From Mycobacterium spongiae (GTDB taxonomy: Bacteria; Actinomycetota; Actinomycetes; Mycobacteriales; Mycobacteriaceae): DNA of 64,000 bases. Location of the stretch: NCBI RefSeq assembly GCF_018278905.1, contig NZ_CP046600.1:744001-808000 (forward strand), in the 5' to 3' direction. Below are positions 39,201-52,156 of the stretch, piece after piece; within the stretch, counting starts at the first letter, position 1, and each line of letters starts with the position of its first letter. Both the position numbers and the translations under genes were made by a program. Under the pieces are notes generated by a model that saw nothing but the letters and a program-made list of their open reading frames with translations, did not search any database and was not told the DNA's origin.

Positions 39201-42200
39201 GGTGCCGCCGGTGCCGCCGACACCGCCATCACCGGCGCTGCCGTCGGCACCCGCCGCCGAGCCGGTGCCACCGGTGCCGGCCGCCCCACCGGTGCCGCCG
39301 ACGCCGCCTTTACCGCCGACCCCGCCCGCGGTCCCGTCGTTGGCGCTGTTATCGGTCCCCGCCCCGCCTTGGCCACCTTGACCGCCGGTGCCGCCGTCGC
39401 CGCCCGCACCGCCGGCACCCTCGGTGCCGCCGGCACCGGCACCGGTCGCGCCACCGGCACCGCCGGCCCCGCCGTCGCCGCCGGCCGCGCCCTGGCCGCC
39501 GGTACCGCCATCAGCAGCGCCGATGGTGCCGGCACCACCGGCACCGCCGGTGCCACCAGTACCGCCGACACCGCCATCACCGGCGCTGCCGTCGGCACCC
39601 GCCGCCGAGCCGGTGCCACCGGTGCCGGCCGCCCCACCGGTGCCGCCGACGCCGCCTTTACCGCCGGCCCCGCCCGCGGTCCCGTCGTTGGCGCTGTTAT
39701 CGGTCCCCGCCCCGCCTTGGCCACCTTGACCGCCGGTGCCGCCGTCGCCACCCGCACCGCCGGCACCCTCGGTGCCACCGGCACCGGCACCGGTCGCCCC
39801 ACCGGCACCCCCGGCACCGCCGTCGCCGCCGGCCGCGCCCTGGCCGCCGGTACCGCCATCAGCAGCACCCATGGTGCCGGCACCACCCGCACCGCCGGTG
39901 CCACCTTGGCCGCCGACACCGCCATCACCCGCGCTGCCGTCGGCACCCGCCGCCGAGCCGGTGCCACCGGTGCCGGCCGCCCCACCGGTGCCGCCGACGC
40001 CGCCTTTACCGCCGACCCCGCCCGCGGTCCCGTCGTTGGCGCTGTTATCGGTCCCCGCCCCGCCTTGGCCACCTTGACCGCCGGTGCCGCCGTCGCCACC
40101 CGCACCGCCGGCACCCTCGGTGCCACCGGCACCGGCACCGGTCGCCCCACCGGCACCGCCGGCCCCGCCGTCGCCGCCGGCCGCGCCCTGGCCGCCGGTA
40201 CCGCCATCAGCAGCACCCATGGTGCCGGCACCACCCGCACCGCCGGTGCCACCTTGGCCGCCGACACCGCCATCACCGGCGCTGCCGTCGGCACCCGCCG
40301 CCGAGCCGGTGCCACCGGTGCCGGCCGCCCCACCGGTGCCGCCGACGCCGCCTTTACCGCCGGCCCCGCCGGCGGTGCCGTCGTTGGCGCTGTTGTCGGT
40401 GCCCGCACCACCAGCACCACCGGTGCCGCCGGTGCCGCCGTCGCCACCAACACCGCCAGCACCCTGCAAGGCACCGGTGCCGCCACCCTCGCCGCCGGCC
40501 CCACCGTCGCCACCCGCAAACCCAGTGCCACCGGTGGCCCCGGCGCCGGTGGCGTCGGTGCCGGCCGCGCCACTACCCCCCTGACCACCATCGCCACCAT
40601 CGCCACCGAGACCGATGGCACCGGCGGCACCGGCCTGGCTGAAGATGTTGCCGGCACCGCCGGCGCCGGCCCGACCCGCGGCGCCGCCGAGGCCGCCATC
40701 ACCACCCTCGCCACCGACACCGGTCAGGCCCTCAGCCCCGGTACCACCGGCCCCGCCTTGCCCGCCGATCCCGGCGGCTCCGCCGGCCCCGCCCGGACCG
40801 AACAGCAAAGCAGCCCGACCCCCGGCCCCACCGTTGCCGCCGAGCCCGCCGGCACCACCGTCACCACCGCCGCCACCATCGCCGACACCGTCGGCACCGG
40901 CCTTGCCCGCACCCCCGGCCCCGCCGGCCCCGCCGTCACCACCGCGCATGAACAGCCCGCCGCGCCCGCCGGCACCCCCGCTACCGCCGTCACCACCGAC
41001 ACTGCCGGTGGTGGCCGCCACGCCACCCGCACCCCCGGCACCACCGGCACCACCGACGCCGAACAGCCACCCCGGATTGCCGCCGACACCGCCGTCGCCA
41101 CCGGTACCGCCGGGGGCACCGACCCCGCCGGCCCCGCCGGCGCCGCCGAAACCAATCAGCTGCCCGGCATGACCACCGTTACCGCCGGCCCCGCCGCCGA
41201 TACCGCCCACGCCGCCGTGACCGCCGTCACCAATAATCAGGCCGCTGTTGCCGCCAGCACCCCCAGCCCCACCATCAATGCCGCCGAATCCGCCGGCACC
41301 GCCATCGCCGAACAACAACGCCCCGTTACCGCCGGCCCCGCCGCCGATACCACCGCTACCGCCGGCACCGCCAGCACCGCCGTCACCGAACACCCAGCCG
41401 CCATCACCGCCGCGTCCGCCGCCAGCACCGCCGGTGCCGCCATCGCCGAACACCAGGCCGCCATGGCCGCCGGTGCCGCCGACGAACCGGCCGCCGTCGC
41501 CACCGGCGCCGCCGTCCCCGCCACGGCCCCACAACCCCGCGTTCCCGCCGGCCCCACCGGTCTGACCAGAGCCGCCGGCCCCGCCAGCACCACCACTGCC
41601 GAAGAACGCGCCACTGTGCCCGCCCGCACCACCGGTGCCACCGCCGGCACCCCCGGTGCCCCCGGCGCCACCGATACCGCCGTTACCGATTAGCCAGGCA
41701 CGTCCGCCCGCACCACCGGTGCCGCCACCGATCCCGCCGGACCCGCCGTTACCGCCACTGCCATACAGCCACCCACCAGAGCCACCGGCGCCACCGTTAG
41801 CGCCGATACCGCCCGCACCGCCGTTGCCGCCGTTGCCCAACAACCCGGCCGACCCGCCGGCCCCGCCGGCCTGCCCGGCTGCCCCGGCGGCGCCGCTGCC
41901 GCCGCTACCTAACAGCAGCCCACCATCACCACCGGCACCACCAGGAGTGGTCGCGTTGGCGCCATCGCCGATCAGGGGGCGGCCCAACAAGGCCAGGGTG
42001 GGGCCGTTGATCAGGTTGAGCAGGGTCTGCTCGACGTTGGTGGCCTCCGCGGCCGCATACGAGGCCGCGCCGCCCTGCAGCGTCTGCAGGAACTGTTCGT
42101 GATAGGCGGCGACTTGGGCGCTGATCGCCTGGTACTCCTGGCCGTACATGCCGAACATGGCCGCGATACGCGCCGAGACCTCATCGGCGCCGGCGGCCAG

Positions 42201-42317
42201 CACCTCGGTGGTGGCCGCGGCCGCCGCGGAGTTCGCGGCTTCCAGGGTCGAGCCAATACTCGCCAAATCCCCGATCGAGGCGGCGAGCAGGTCGGGGGTT
42301 ATCGAGACGAACGACAT
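33249..42317 (-). CDS. Giant PE_PGRS protein, PE domain and N-terminal PGRS
   Basis: Starts at ATG 42317 with GGGAG eight bases upstream. Residues 1-100 are a PE domain ([11 protein letters not shown]) with the YxxxE export signal (Y87, E91). A GRPLIG linker at ~112-117 and about 500 residues of varied PGRS sequence follow. The 348-bp tandem array then begins at 40463. The frame departs from PGRS sequence at about 33.33 kb and stops at 33249 because of two single-base gaps in the patch. Joined to 15948-32573 after correcting the patch, the protein would be about 8,792 residues. PE proteins are ESX-5 substrates, so a cell-surface or secreted location is likely. It replaces the Rv0439c position between moeA2 and groEL2. 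Confidence 0.92.
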   Translation of the reverse strand: MSFVSITPDLLAASIGDLASIGSTLEAANSAAAAATTEVLAAGADEVSARIAAMFGMYGQEYQAISAQVAAYHEQFLQTLQGGAASYAAAEATNVEQTLLNLINGPTLALLGRPLIGDGANATTPGGAGGDGGLLLGSGGSGAAGAAGQAGGAGGSAGLLGNGGNGGAGGIGANGGAGGSGGWLYGSGGNGGSGGIGGGTGGAGGRAWLIGNGGIGGAGGTGGAGGGTGGAGGHSGAFFGSGGAGGAGGSGQTGGAGGNAGLWGRGGDGGAGGDGGRFVGGTGGHGGLVFGDGGTGGAGGGRGGDGGWVFGDGGAGGAGGSGGIGGGAGGNGALLFGDGGAGGFGGIDGGAGGAGGNSGLIIGDGGHGGVGGIGGGAGGNGGHAGQLIGFGGAGGAGGVGAPGGTGGDGGVGGNPGWLFGVGGAGGAGGAGGVAATTGSVGGDGGSGGAGGRGGLFMRGGDGGAGGAGGAGKAGADGVGDGGGGGDGGAGGLGGNGGAGGRAALLFGPGGAGGAAGIGGQGGAGGTGAEGLTGVGGEGGDGGLGGAAGRAGAGGAGNIFSQAGAAGAIGLGGDGGDGGQGGSGAAGTDATGAGATGGTGFAGGDGGAGGEGGGTGALQGAGGVGGDGGTGGTGGAGGAGTDNSANDGTAGGAGGKGGVGGTGGAAGTGGTGSAAGADGSAGDGGVGGQGGTGGAGGAGTMGAADGGTGGQGAAGGDGGAGGAGGATGAGAGGTEGAGGAGGDGGTGGQGGQGGAGTDNSANDGTAGGVGGKGGVGGTGGAAGTGGTGSAAGADGSAGDGGVGGQGGTGGAGGAGTMGAADGGTGGQGAAGGDGGAGGAGGATGAGAGGTEGAGGAGGDGGTGGQGGQGGAGTDNSANDGTAGGAGGKGGVGGTGGAAGTGGTGSAAGADGSAGDGGVGGTGGTGGAGGAGTIGAADGGTGGQGAAGGDGGAGGAGGATGAGAGGTEGAGGAGGDGGTGGQGGQGGAGTDNSANDGTAGGVGGKGGVGGTGGAAGTGGTGSAAGADGSAGDGGVGGTGGTGGAGGAGTMGAADGGTGGQGAAGGDGGAGGAGGATGAGAGGTEGAGGAGGDGGTGGQGGQGGAGTDNSANDGTAGGVGGKGGVGGTGGDAGQGGTGSVAGSDGSAGDGGTGGIGGTGGAGGAGTMGAADGGTGGQGAAGGDGGAGGAGGATGAGAGGTEGAGGAGGDGGTGGQGGQGGAGTDNSANDGVAGGVGGKGGVGGTGGAAGTGGTGSAAGADGSAGDGGVGGTGGTGGAGGAGTIGAADGGTGGQGAAGGDGGAGGAGGATGLGAGGTEGAGGAGGDGGTGGTGGQGGAGTDNSANDGTAGGVGGKGGIGGTGGAAGTGGTGSAAGADGSAGDGGTGGIGGTGGAGGAGTMGAADGGTGGQGAAGGDGGAGGAGGATGLGAGGTQGAGGQGGDGGTGGIGGQGGSGTDNSANDGTAGGVGGKGGVGGTGGAAGTGGTGSAAGADGSAGDGGTGGIGGTGGAGGAGTIGAADGGTGGQGAAGGDGGAGGAGGATGLGAGGTQGAGGAGGDGGTGGTGGQGGAGTDNSANDGTAGGAGGKGGVGGTGGAAGTGGTGSAAGADGSAGDGGTGGIGGTGGAGGAGTMGAADGGTGGQGATGGDGGAGGAGGATGLGAGGTQGAGGAGGDGGTGGQGGQGGAGTDNSANDGTAGGAGGKGGVGGTGGAAGTGGTGSAAGADGSAGDGGVGGTGGTGGAGGAGTVGAADGGTGGQGAAGGDGGAGGAGGATGLGAGGTQGAGGQGGDGGTGGIGGQGGAGTDNSANDGTAGGAGGKGGIGGTGGDAGQGGTGSVAGSDGSAGDGGTGGIGGTGGAGGAGTMGAADGGTGGQGATGGDGGAGGAGGATGLGAGGTQGAGGAGGDGGTGGQGGQGGSGTDNSANDGTAGGAGGKGGIGGTGGDAGQGGTGSVAGAAGTAGDGGTGGIGGTGGAGGAGTMGAADGGTGGQGATGGDGGAGGAGGATGLGAGGTQGAGGAGGDGGTGGTGGAGGAGTDNSANDGTAGGAGGKGGIGGTGGAAGTGGTGSAAGADGSAGDGGVGGTGGTGGAGGAGTIGAADGGTGGQGAAGGDGGAGGAGGATGAGTGGTQGAGGAGGDGGTGGIGGQGGAGTDNSANDGTAGGAGGKGGIGGTGGDAGQGGTGSVAGSDGSAGDGGTGGIGGTGGAGGAGTIGAADGGTGGQGAAGGDGGAGGAGGATGAGAGGTQGAGGAGGDGGTGGQGGQGGAGTDNSANDGTAGGVGGKGGVGGTGGAAGTGGTGSAAGADGSAGDGGVGGTGGTGGAGGAGTMGAADGGTGGQGAAGGDGGAGGAGGATGAGAGGTQGAGGAGGDGGTGGTGGAGGAGTDNSANDGTAGGAGGKGGIGGTGGDAGQGGTGSVAGAAGTAGDGGTGGIGGTGGAGGAGTIGAADGGTGGQGAAGGDGGAGGAGGATGLGAGGTQGAGGAGGDGGTGGTGGQGGAGTDNSANDGTAGGVGGKGGIGGTGGAAGTGGTGSAAGADGSAGDGGVGGTGGTGGAGGAGTIGAADGGTGGQGAAGGDGGAGGAGGATGAGAGGTEGAGGAGGDGGTGGIGGQGGAGTDNSANDGTAGGVGGKGGVGGTGGAAGTGGTGSAAGADGSAGDGGVGGTGGTGGAGGAGTMGAADGGTGGQGAAGGDGGAGGAGGATGLGAGGTEGAGGAGGDGGTGGQGGQGGAGTDNSANDGTAGGAGGKGGVGGTGGAAGTGGTGSAAGADGSAGDGGVGGTGGTGGAGGAGTIGAADGGTGGQGAAGGDGGAGGAGGATGAGAGGTEGAGGAGGDGGTGGIGGQGGSGTDNSANDGTAGGVGGKGGVGGTGGAAGTGGTGSAAGADGSAGDGGVGGIGGVGGAGGAGTMGAADGGTGGQGAAGGDGGAGGAGGATGLGAGGTEGAGGAGGDGGTGGIGGQGGAGTDNSANDGVAGGAGGKGGVGGTGGAAGTGGTGSAAGATAAPVMAVRRYRWRRRCGWCRHRGCC

Positions 42318-42380
42318 GTGGCGGCTCCCGTTAGTGCGCGGCAACAGTCAGGGACCGCATCCACCCACAAATTGATGCGA

Positions 42381-42440
42381 TCGTCATTTTGAAGGGTATA
42401 TCGTCATTTTGAAACGTATTTCGTCTTTGGTTAACCGATT
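42381..42440. repeat. Three direct repeats at exact 20-bp spacing
   Basis: TCGTCATTTTGAA occurs at 42381 and 42401, and a shortened TCGTCTTTGG occurs at 42421. The block lies 64-123 bases upstream of the giant PE_PGRS start and is AT-richer than its surroundings. Twenty bases is close to two helical turns, so the copies would face the same side of the DNA. That suits cooperative binding of a regulator, or part of the promoter. The function is inferred. Confidence 0.65.
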
Positions 42441-42782
42441 TGGTGGTTCCGCTAAACCTGCGGTTGGCCCCAGTTGGTTTGGCCCACGGTTTGTGAGAGT
42501 TGTGTGGTCCCGTGTGACGGGCGGGAGCTGGTATGACCGCGAGCAGATCGTGCCCCGGTATATTTCGACTGATCGGCTGCTGGTCGCCATGGGTGAGACG
42601 CGACGCGACGTCGTGCGGTGACCAGCCTGTCTCGGAGGCGAAGCGTCACCGACGGCCTAGCGCGTTGGGTGGCGATAGCCCGGGAGCGACACACCTTTGT
42701 CCAGATCTTTGTCCGGATCATGCGACGACACGAGCCGCAATCCATGCCAGATAGCTATTGACCAACACCTTCGAAGAAGGCC

Positions 42783-42944
42783 ACGGGGCTGCCGGGCCGG
42801 GTAGCTGATGGCTGGGGCGCCGGGGGCAACGTTGGGTTGGCCGGCAACGGCAGCAATGGCGGTGGCGCCGGAACAAGGGGTGAGGCTACGCGGAGCCGGT
42901 TGAGGCGGACAGTCAGGCGGAACTGGACGGACAGGTTGACCTAG
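42783..42944 (+). pseudogene. PE_PGRS 3' relic
   Basis: On the plus strand the frame reads GWGAGGNVGLAGNGSNGGG from about 42810 and continues through Arg-rich residues to a TAG at 42942. The GG-N-G pattern is that of a PGRS C-terminus. No PE domain, start codon or longer PGRS tract precedes it. It points opposite to the giant gene, so it is probably the remnant of a second PE_PGRS gene rather than a duplicated piece of its neighbour. Confidence 0.5.
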
Positions 42945-42955
42945 CCGGTTTGCCG

Positions 42956-43450
42956 CTACTGGATCCAGTAGTTGTCGTGGTGGATGAAGAACTCGCGGCG
43001 TTCGTCGTCAGTCATGTCGACAAGACCGGCCAAGCCTTCGAAGTAGCCCTGACGGGGTCCGCCCGGAGCGAACAGGATAAGGATCGATGCCGGTTCGTCA
43101 GCTTCGTTGCTAAAACCGTGCACCCCGCCCGGCGGCACGTAGAGGTAGTCCCCAGCAGATGCGTCGACCCAGTCCTGGCCGTTATGCATGCGCATCCTCC
43201 CAGTCAGGATGAAAAACGACTCGGACATCGTCTTGTGGAAGTGTGGGCCGGGTCCGCCGCCGCGAGGGGCGATCTCTAGTCGGAACAGGCCGAAGTCACC
43301 GTCGGTGGAGGTCTGAGTGGCCAAGTAGTGGAACTTGTTGCCGCCCAATTCATAGTCGGGCGGCTCGTCTCCACGCTTCAGCCATGCACTGACTTCACCG
43401 CGATCGCCGGTGTACCGGGGCGGCGGATACGGCGGCACTGCGAGCGACAT
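42956..43450 (-). CDS. Single-domain cupin protein
   Basis: Encodes 164 residues. Cupin motif 1 (GPGPHFHKTMSESFFILTG, with two His and one Glu metal ligands) and motif 2 (GDYLYVPPGGVHGFSN, with the third His) are both complete at about residues 68-120. The fold probably binds a divalent metal. The reaction cannot be told from the motifs; small cupins include dioxygenases, isomerases and sugar-binding proteins. The ATG at 43450 is chosen; a TTG lies one codon earlier. It is transcribed away from groEL2, with a MIRU-like repeat and the CIRCE elements between them. Confidence 0.85.
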   Translation of the reverse strand: MSLAVPPYPPPRYTGDRGEVSAWLKRGDEPPDYELGGNKFHYLATQTSTDGDFGLFRLEIAPRGGGPGPHFHKTMSESFFILTGRMRMHNGQDWVDASAGDYLYVPPGGVHGFSNEADEPASILILFAPGGPRQGYFEGLAGLVDMTDDERREFFIHHDNYWIQ

Positions 43451-43499
43451 CAACCAAGTATTGCGGTTGCCGTACCCACAAGCTAGGGCCGAAGAGCTC

Positions 43500-43684
43500 G
43501 CCCGGGCGGGGTTTGATGGTCCGGCTCCTCAGCGTGCCGCGCCCCGGCGCGCATCGTCGCCGGGGCGGGGTTTGATGGCCCGGCTCCTCGGCGTGCCGCG
43601 CCCCGGCGCGCATCGTCGCCGGGCGGGGTTTGATGGCCCGGCTCCTCAGCGTGCCGCGCCCCGGCGCGCATCGTCGCCGGGCGC
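43500..43684. repeat. MIRU-like minisatellite, three copies of 58-59 bp
   Basis: The marker GTTTGATGG recurs at 43511, 43570 and 43628. Each copy carries CGGCTCCTC, GTGCCGCGCCCCGGCG and GCATCGTCGCCGG in order. GCTCCT and GCATCGTCGCCGG are shared with the MIRU block at 52157-52364, so the two belong to one repeat family. The copies stop one base before the first CIRCE element of groEL2. Copy number probably varies between strains. Confidence 0.85.
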
Positions 43685-43685
43685 C

Positions 43686-43711
43686 TTGCACTCGGCATAG
43701 GCGAGTGCTAA
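43686..43711 (+). promoter_or_regulatory. CIRCE operator 1 (HrcA site)
   Basis: TTGCACTC, nine bases, then GAGTGCTAA. This matches the CIRCE inverted repeat (TTAGCACTC-N9-GAGTGCTAA) except for one position in the left arm. HrcA binds CIRCE and represses chaperonin genes until heat shock. Confidence 0.93.
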
Positions 43712-43719
43712 GAATGACG

Positions 43720-43746
43720 TTGGCACTCGCGACCGGCGAGTGCTAG
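43720..43746 (+). promoter_or_regulatory. CIRCE operator 2 (HrcA site)
   Basis: TTGGCACTC, nine bases, then GAGTGCTAG. It is a second CIRCE element eight bases after the first and about 150 bases upstream of the groEL2 start. Paired CIRCE sites indicate tight HrcA repression. The groEL2 promoter should overlap or adjoin them. Confidence 0.93.
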
Positions 43747-43834
43747 GTCGGGACGGTGAGACTGGGCTCTGTCGTGGTCCCCACGGCAGTCGTGGTCGTC
43801 CGTCGCGGGCACTGCACCCGGCCAGCGTAAGTAA

Positions 43835-45520
<1,686 letters not shown>

Positions 45521-45593
45521 TCCAGCGACCCCAGATATCCGAGCGGGCCGCGTTGCGGCCTTAAGCTGGACAGTCGGTTCGAGTCCGAGTACG

Positions 45594-45625
45594 AAAAAGC
45601 CCGGTCCCGTTGGGGCCGGGCTTTT
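45594..45625. terminator. Bidirectional intrinsic terminator
   Basis: AAAAAGCCCGG and CCGGGCTTTTT form a perfect GC-rich stem around a ten-base loop, with a T-run on each strand. It lies between the convergent groEL2 and Rv0441c-like genes and should end both transcripts. Confidence 0.93.
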
Positions 45626-45632
45626 TCGTGCA

Positions 45633-46088
45633 CTACGCCGGTTCGGCGAACACCACACAGTCGTGCCGGCAGCCTTTTGCAGCCGCAGGTGAGTCCGGAT
45701 CGGCGTCGCGGTGCAGCAACGCCCGAGTAGGCACGACAGTGCACCGCGCGGTCGCGGCCTCGTCGTCGCCGTTGGAGCCCGTGTCGTCGTGAGCCTCCGC
45801 GCGGCCGTCGACGATCAGGGAGTAGCCGCCCGGTTCGGGTGGGGGCCACAACAGTGTGACGTCACTGCGCCGGGTGAGATTTACTCGGGTGCGCCCGCCG
45901 ATCAACCCGGCGTCGACAATCGTCCGGGGTCCATCGGGGCCGTCAAGGGACTCCCGCAATACCGGCTCGACCGCAACGGTGTGTATGCGGTAGCCGTCAT
46001 CGACAGTGATCAGGTAGGCGAACGGATAGTCGGCCAGGGCAGCCGCCAGGCGCTTGAGGTCTACCTTCTTGGCGTTCTTAGCACCCAT
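45633..46088 (-). CDS. Small conserved protein, Rv0441c homologue (flavin-reductase-like barrel)
   Basis: Encodes 151 residues starting [18 protein letters not shown]. Another ATG at 46100 would add four residues. The pattern [22 protein letters not shown], then a [19 protein letters not shown] stretch and SLIVDGRAE, resembles the split barrel of pyridoxamine-phosphate-oxidase-like proteins. A flavin or F420 ligand is possible but not shown. It is positioned like Rv0441c, convergent with groEL2 across a shared terminator and downstream of the PPE10 homologue on the same strand. Confidence 0.82.
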   Translation of the reverse strand: MGAKNAKKVDLKRLAAALADYPFAYLITVDDGYRIHTVAVEPVLRESLDGPDGPRTIVDAGLIGGRTRVNLTRRSDVTLLWPPPEPGGYSLIVDGRAEAHDDTGSNGDDEAATARCTVVPTRALLHRDADPDSPAAAKGCRHDCVVFAEPA

Positions 46089-46140
46089 GGATTCGAGCAT
46101 AGGCCGCACGTGGCTCGGTGCCGGTGGGTGTTGCGCGGTG

Positions 46141-47640
46141 CTAGTCCGTCCTGACTGGCAACAGTCTGATGACGTTGTTGACGTCCCCGGGCTCCTGTTC
46201 GTCCGCCGGGTAGAAGCTGGACTTGGGGATGCCTGCGGGTGGAGTGCTCGGGTTGCCGATGGCCGGTTCACGCACGCCTGCGTTGCGCATAGCGGCCTCG
46301 TTGGTGCCCGGGTTGTAGACGCTCGTGTAGCCCGGGGCTCGGAGGCCGGTGTTGGCAGCACCTGCCGTATTGGCGGCGTTTGCCGAGTTGGCGGCGCCGC
46401 TGCCGGGATTGCCTGGCTCGAAGCTGCCAGTAGGGGCGCTGGCTGGAGCGGCGACTGGCGCATTGACCGGGCCTGCCGTGGCGACCGGGGGTGGGTTGAT
46501 GGGGCCCGCGAGTGCGGGGGTGAGCCCGCCGGTATTTGCCATCGCCGAGCCGAGAAGGCCGGAACTTAGCGCTACAGTGCCGCCCGTCGCGTAGCTGGCC
46601 GAGCTGGCCAGCCCTGCGTCCATGCCGGCCGCGCTTTCCACGCCAACGCCCTGCATGCTTGACGACCACAAGCCGGAGCCCATGCTGCCGACGCCGCCCA
46701 AACCGGCGTCGGCCAACCCCGAGTTTCCTAGGCCCGTGTTGAGCGAGCCCGAATTGCCGACGCCCATGTTTCCGTCGCCGGAGTTGAAGAAGCCGACGTT
46801 CCCGGTACCGGAGTTGCCGAAGCCAACGTTGTCGCTACCGGAGTTGAGGCCGCCGAAACCGACCTGGCCTTCGCCGGTGATCCCGAATCCGACGTTCCCG
46901 GTGCCGGTGTTACCGAAACCAATGTTGGAGTCACCGAGGTTGCCAAAGCCCATGTTGCCGCTGCCGGTGTTTCCGCTGCCGACGTTGCCGCTGCCGGTGT
47001 TTCCGCTGCCCAGGTTGTAGTTGCCGCTGTTGTTGTTGCCGATGTTGCCGCTGCCGGTGTTGCCGAATCCGAGGTTGACCGAGCCGTTCTTGCCGATGTC
47101 GATACCGAGGTTCCGCAGCACCTGTTGCCAAGGAGCCAGGTGTTCGGCCGCCGCCGATGCGTCGAAGTGGTAGCCCACCATTGCCGCGACGTCCAACGCC
47201 CACATCTGCTCGTAGGCGGCCTCGACATCCATAATGGCTGGAGTATTGAAACCGAACCAGTTCGTGTTCGCCAACACCTGCATCAGGCCCCGGTTGGCTT
47301 CCACTACCGCGGGCTGCACGGTCGCAGCCAGCGCTGTTTCAAACGCCGTAGCCGTTGCTGCAGCCTGCGCGGCCGCCTGTTCCGCCTGAGCTGCCGCGGC
47401 ACTGAGCCATGACATGTACTGGGTGGCGACGGCCATCATCGCCGCTGCCGAGGGGCCCACCCAAGCACCGCTGGTCAGCTCGGATGTCACCGAGCTGAAC
47501 GAGGTCGCCGACGAGATCAACTCTTCGGCCAGTCCGCCCCAGGCCGCGGCCGCGGCAAGTAGCGGCCCCGCTCCGGGACCGGCGAACATTAGTGCCGAGT
47601 TGATCTCAGGCGGCAACCACGCAAAATGCGGGCTTGTCAC
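46141..47640 (-). CDS. PPE10: PPE-MPTR family protein, PPE10 homologue
   Basis: Encodes 499 residues. The PPE domain occupies residues 1-180 (LPPEINS near the start, WVG hairpin motif in [13 protein letters not shown]). It is followed by about 30 NxGxGN pentapeptides of the MPTR class (residues ~185-330). The C-terminus is Pro/Ala/Asn-rich and ends [15 protein letters not shown]10 of M. tuberculosis shares this layout and the segment [21 protein letters not shown]10 is known as an ESX-5 substrate that affects capsule integrity in M. marinum; the same role here is inference. No PE partner gene is adjacent. Confidence 0.92.
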   Translation of the reverse strand: MTSPHFAWLPPEINSALMFAGPGAGPLLAAAAAWGGLAEELISSATSFSSVTSELTSGAWVGPSAAAMMAVATQYMSWLSAAAAQAEQAAAQAAATATAFETALAATVQPAVVEANRGLMQVLANTNWFGFNTPAIMDVEAAYEQMWALDVAAMVGYHFDASAAAEHLAPWQQVLRNLGIDIGKNGSVNLGFGNTGSGNIGNNNSGNYNLGSGNTGSGNVGSGNTGSGNMGFGNLGDSNIGFGNTGTGNVGFGITGEGQVGFGGLNSGSDNVGFGNSGTGNVGFFNSGDGNMGVGNSGSLNTGLGNSGLADAGLGGVGSMGSGLWSSSMQGVGVESAAGMDAGLASSASYATGGTVALSSGLLGSAMANTGGLTPALAGPINPPPVATAGPVNAPVAAPASAPTGSFEPGNPGSGAANSANAANTAGAANTGLRAPGYTSVYNPGTNEAAMRNAGVREPAIGNPSTPPAGIPKSSFYPADEQEPGDVNNVIRLLPVRTD

Positions 47641-47680
47641 TGAACCAACTTAACTTCCAGCGCCCGCTGGCGTGGCCGGA

Positions 47681-49414
<1,734 letters not shown>

Positions 49415-49570
49415 CTAACTAATCTACGACCGTGTCGGTGGCTGATGCCAGGATCGATGATGTGCGACGTAGTGGCCTTGTCGGCGGGCAACTCAGCCGA
49501 CGCTTCTCTCAGGGAAAATACTTGGTCTCTCAGCGAAAATACTGGCAGGCCTAGGGCGGGAAGGGTGGGC

Positions 49571-49951
49571 ATGGAGGGCACGTTGTTCTTCGACGGCAAG
49601 TGCGGCATGTGCACTCGGAGCCGCGATCTGGTGGTAAAGCTAGATCGGCGCGGACGCGTGGCGACGGAACCCTTTCAGCGGCCCGGGTCCGCGGAAAGAT
49701 TGGGTATTGCGGCACACCGGCTGGGGGAGTCGGTGTGGTGGTTGGACTCCTCAGGGGCGGTATATGGTGGCGCCGAGGCCGCAAATGCTGCCCTGTCGGC
49801 TGCGCTGGGCACTGGGCTGCCGCTGCTGATCTACCGTCGGATCCCGGGGATGCGGCGGCTGCAGGAGCGTCTCTACACCTGGGTAGCGGCCAACCGGTAT
49901 CGCTTTCCCGGGACTACTCCCCAGTGCGAAGCTCATCCCGAGACCTGCTGA
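49571..49951 (+). CDS. DCC-family thiol-disulfide oxidoreductase-like protein
   Basis: Encodes 126 residues from an ATG with GGAAGG six bases upstream. The DxxCxxC motif (D8, C11, C14 in DGKCGMC) defines the DCC/DUF393 family, which is thought to be thioredoxin-like and redox-active. The middle of the family domain (YRRIPGMRRLQERLYTWVAANRYRF) is conserved, and two further Cys lie in the tail. Substrate unknown. It is 66 bases upstream of the DinB-like gene on the same strand and divergent from the amidohydrolase. Confidence 0.85.
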   Translation: MEGTLFFDGKCGMCTRSRDLVVKLDRRGRVATEPFQRPGSAERLGIAAHRLGESVWWLDSSGAVYGGAEAANAALSAALGTGLPLLIYRRIPGMRRLQERLYTWVAANRYRFPGTTPQCEAHPETC

Positions 49952-50017
49952 CAAACGCGCAGGTTGAGCCCGGCGCTGTCCATGCCGGAGCCGCTGCAAC
50001 GGCGTAGGGTCACCGGT

Positions 50018-50542
50018 ATGTCAGGCGCCAAGGCTAGGGCCGATGCGGCCCAGGAGTTGCTGCGCGACGCATTCACCCGGCTGATCGAACACGTCGACGA
50101 ACTCACCGACGAGCTGACTGACGACGTCTCCAACTATCGGCCGACCGCACACGCCAACGGCATCGCCTGGCTGATCTGGCACAGCGCACGGGTTCAGGAC
50201 ATTCAGGTTGCCCATATCGCGGGCGTCGAAGAAGTGTGGACCCGAGACGGCTGGGTGGACCGCTTTGCGCTGGATCTGCCCCGGCACGACACCGGCTACG
50301 GGCATACTCCCGCGGATCTGGTGAAGGTGCGGGCACCCGCGGACTTGCTGTCCGCCTACTACCACGCGGTGCACAAACTCACGCTCGATTACGTTGCCGG
50401 CGTGACCGCCGACGAGCTATCCCGTGTGATCGACACCAGCTGGGATCCGCCAGTGACCGCCAGCGCGCGGTTGGTGAGTATCGTCGACGACTGCGCGCAA
50501 CACCTTGGCCAGGCCGCATACCTGCGGGGGATTGCCCAGTAG
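50018..50542 (+). CDS. DinB-like / mycothiol-dependent family protein (Rv0443 homologue)
   Basis: Encodes 174 residues from the ATG at 50018 (MSGAKARADAAQELL). The helical fold pattern has His residues at AWLIWHSARVQD, YYHAVHK and DDCAQHLGQA. These are the spacings seen in DinB/MSMEG-type metal-binding four-helix proteins, many of which are mycothiol-dependent transferases. The reaction is not known. An upstream in-frame ATG at 49964 is less likely because it lies close to the previous stop. It is followed by a membrane protein gene 9 bases downstream. Confidence 0.85.
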   Translation: MSGAKARADAAQELLRDAFTRLIEHVDELTDELTDDVSNYRPTAHANGIAWLIWHSARVQDIQVAHIAGVEEVWTRDGWVDRFALDLPRHDTGYGHTPADLVKVRAPADLLSAYYHAVHKLTLDYVAGVTADELSRVIDTSWDPPVTASARLVSIVDDCAQHLGQAAYLRGIAQ

Positions 50543-50551
50543 GTTCTATCC

Positions 50552-51409
50552 GTGCGATTCCTGGCGGCTGTGCTGTTTTGGCTGGCCACGACGCTTGCGC
50601 TCGCGGTCGCGGTCCCGGTGGTGTGGGCGCAGCGCAATGTCGTCGATGCGGACGGCTACGCCGCCTTGGCCCAGAAGGCGGCCGATGATCCGGCCCTGCA
50701 GGCCGCCATGGCGGCTGAGTTGACCTCCCGGGCGATGACGCTGATCGCCGAGCGTAGCGGGCAGCGCTCTCCGGTCGACAGCTCAGTGGTGCACGAGGCC
50801 GCCATCGCCTTCACGACGAGCCCATCGTTTCCGCCGCTGTTCGCTCACGTGGGCCGCGCCGCACACAGCTGGTTGTTCAGCGAGCCGCGGCCACACAACG
50901 GCGAGCAATGGGTGGTCGACTTGGCGCCGATGCTCAAAGACGACAGCTCGCTGCAGCAGTTGTTGAGCAGCTACAACGTGAAGGTACCGGCGACGCTGAC
51001 CGTTCCGTTGACCGTCTCGGCACCGTTGGCGGAGGGGTCGATGCGGCAAGGACAGTTGCGGCGGCTAGCCGTCTGGGGGCCCTGGGTGAGCGTTGGTGCG
51101 GTAGCCGTGAGCGGTGTCTGCGCACTAGCGACCCTGGTGGCCGCGCGGCGCCGCGGCAAGGCGCTGGCCAGCTTGGGCGTTTCGGCGCTGCTGGTGGGTG
51201 CGGCCGGGTGGGCGGGAATCGAGATCGCCGGGCGTTATGTCAACGACGCGCTTAACAGGACCACCGGCGACATCCGCCGGGTCGCCGACGTGATGGTCAG
51301 CCATGCCGAGGACAGCATGCACCTATGGCTTAACGTCACGCTGGTCGGTGGTGTGGCGCTGGTGGTACTTGGCGTGTCCGTCGCGATGCTAGGCAGCCTC
51401 TTCACGTGA
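50552..51409 (+). CDS. Predicted membrane protein of unknown function
   Basis: Encodes 285 residues from a GTG nine bases after the DinB-like stop, so it is probably cotranscribed. An N-terminal hydrophobic helix (residues 1-26) leads to an extracytoplasmic domain of about 140 residues. Three C-terminal membrane helices follow, at about residues 175-195, 205-222 and 262-283. I do not recognise the family. The external domain contains no Cys. The gene converges on rskA with 40 bases between stop codons. Confidence 0.75.
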   Translation: MRFLAAVLFWLATTLALAVAVPVVWAQRNVVDADGYAALAQKAADDPALQAAMAAELTSRAMTLIAERSGQRSPVDSSVVHEAAIAFTTSPSFPPLFAHVGRAAHSWLFSEPRPHNGEQWVVDLAPMLKDDSSLQQLLSSYNVKVPATLTVPLTVSAPLAEGSMRQGQLRRLAVWGPWVSVGAVAVSGVCALATLVAARRRGKALASLGVSALLVGAAGWAGIEIAGRYVNDALNRTTGDIRRVADVMVSHAEDSMHLWLNVTLVGGVALVVLGVSVAMLGSLFT

Positions 51410-51449
51410 TTTGTGCCGCGTTGCCCTGGTGGTCGTGCTGTTCCCTCGC

Positions 51450-52154
51450 TCACCCAAGGGGCAGCTCGGCCAGGAACGTGCCGGTCGGTTCCACCGATCC
51501 GGTGCCAGGTTCGACGGTGAACGCCAGCGCCCTTGAGGTGCCGAGGTCGCTCAAAGTGGCTGTTGTCGAAGGAGTCACCGCCGCCGCGCCCATGGTCCCC
51601 GCCGACGTCGGTCCCTTGGCGCCGAGCAACCACATCTGATAAACGGTGCCCGGAGCCGGCGGCGGCACATTGTTCATCACAAGTACGCCTGCATTGCGGT
51701 CCCGGGAGAACATGACCGTGGCGGTTCCTGGGCCGAGTGAGCCAGAGATCGTTTGCACGTCGGGTGCCGCCAAGACTTGATCCGCGACCGTCGGGGTTGG
51801 CGATGGCCGCGTTAGCGCCCCGAGGCCGAACGCCGCGAGCCCTATGGCGATTGCGGCCGCGGATGCCACAACAGCCAAAACAGTTTTGCGCCAACGTGAT
51901 TGACGCTCAACGCTAAGTTCTAGGACAGCCAGGGTAGCGGCGCGCAGCTGCGCTGGCGGCTCGACCATCGTGGTGGCCGACACGACTGCCATCGTCTCGC
52001 GGACAGCGCGAACTTCTTCATTGAAGGCGGCCGCCACCGGTGCGGGCACCGCGGCAACCTGCCGGTCGATAGCGGCCCGCTCGTCGTCTGATACGGCATG
52101 CAGGGCATACGGAGTCGCCAGCTCGAGCAGCTCGAAGTCAGCGGGCTCAGTCAT
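51450..52154 (-). CDS. rskA: Anti-sigma-K factor RskA
   Basis: Encodes 234 residues. The N-terminal cytosolic anti-sigma domain is at residues 1-85 ([18 protein letters not shown]). A single membrane helix lies at ~91-113. A C-terminal extracytoplasmic domain contains [20 protein letters not shown] and VYQMWLLG. RskA holds SigK at the membrane and is degraded by regulated proteolysis to release it. No truncation is visible. A four-copy MIRU of about 200 bases separates it from sigK, so the usual tight coupling of the pair is stretched here. Confidence 0.96.
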   Translation of the reverse strand: MTEPADFELLELATPYALHAVSDDERAAIDRQVAAVPAPVAAAFNEEVRAVRETMAVVSATTMVEPPAQLRAATLAVLELSVERQSRWRKTVLAVVASAAAIAIGLAAFGLGALTRPSPTPTVADQVLAAPDVQTISGSLGPGTATVMFSRDRNAGVLVMNNVPPPAPGTVYQMWLLGAKGPTSAGTMGAAAVTPSTTATLSDLGTSRALAFTVEPGTGSVEPTGTFLAELPLG

Positions 52155-52156
52155 AT

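Larger units (their letters stand above)
42318..42955. other. Upstream region of the giant PE_PGRS gene
   Basis: 640 bases with no intact gene. It contains three phased 20-bp repeats at 42381-42440, a plus-strand PGRS relic at 42783-42944, and no other recognised element. The promoter of the giant gene must lie here. A 70-codon plus-strand frame at 42409-42621 has no family and is not called. Confidence 0.6.

Noticed and set aside
42409..42621. 70-codon plus-strand frame upstream of the giant gene
   Set aside because: It begins inside the phased repeats, lacks a ribosome binding site and shows no recognisable sequence.
43395..43700. Overlapping Arg/Pro-rich frames on both strands between the cupin gene and groEL2
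   Set aside because: They arise from the 58-59-bp minisatellite, whose period shifts the frame; they end in CIRCE DNA and have no coding support.
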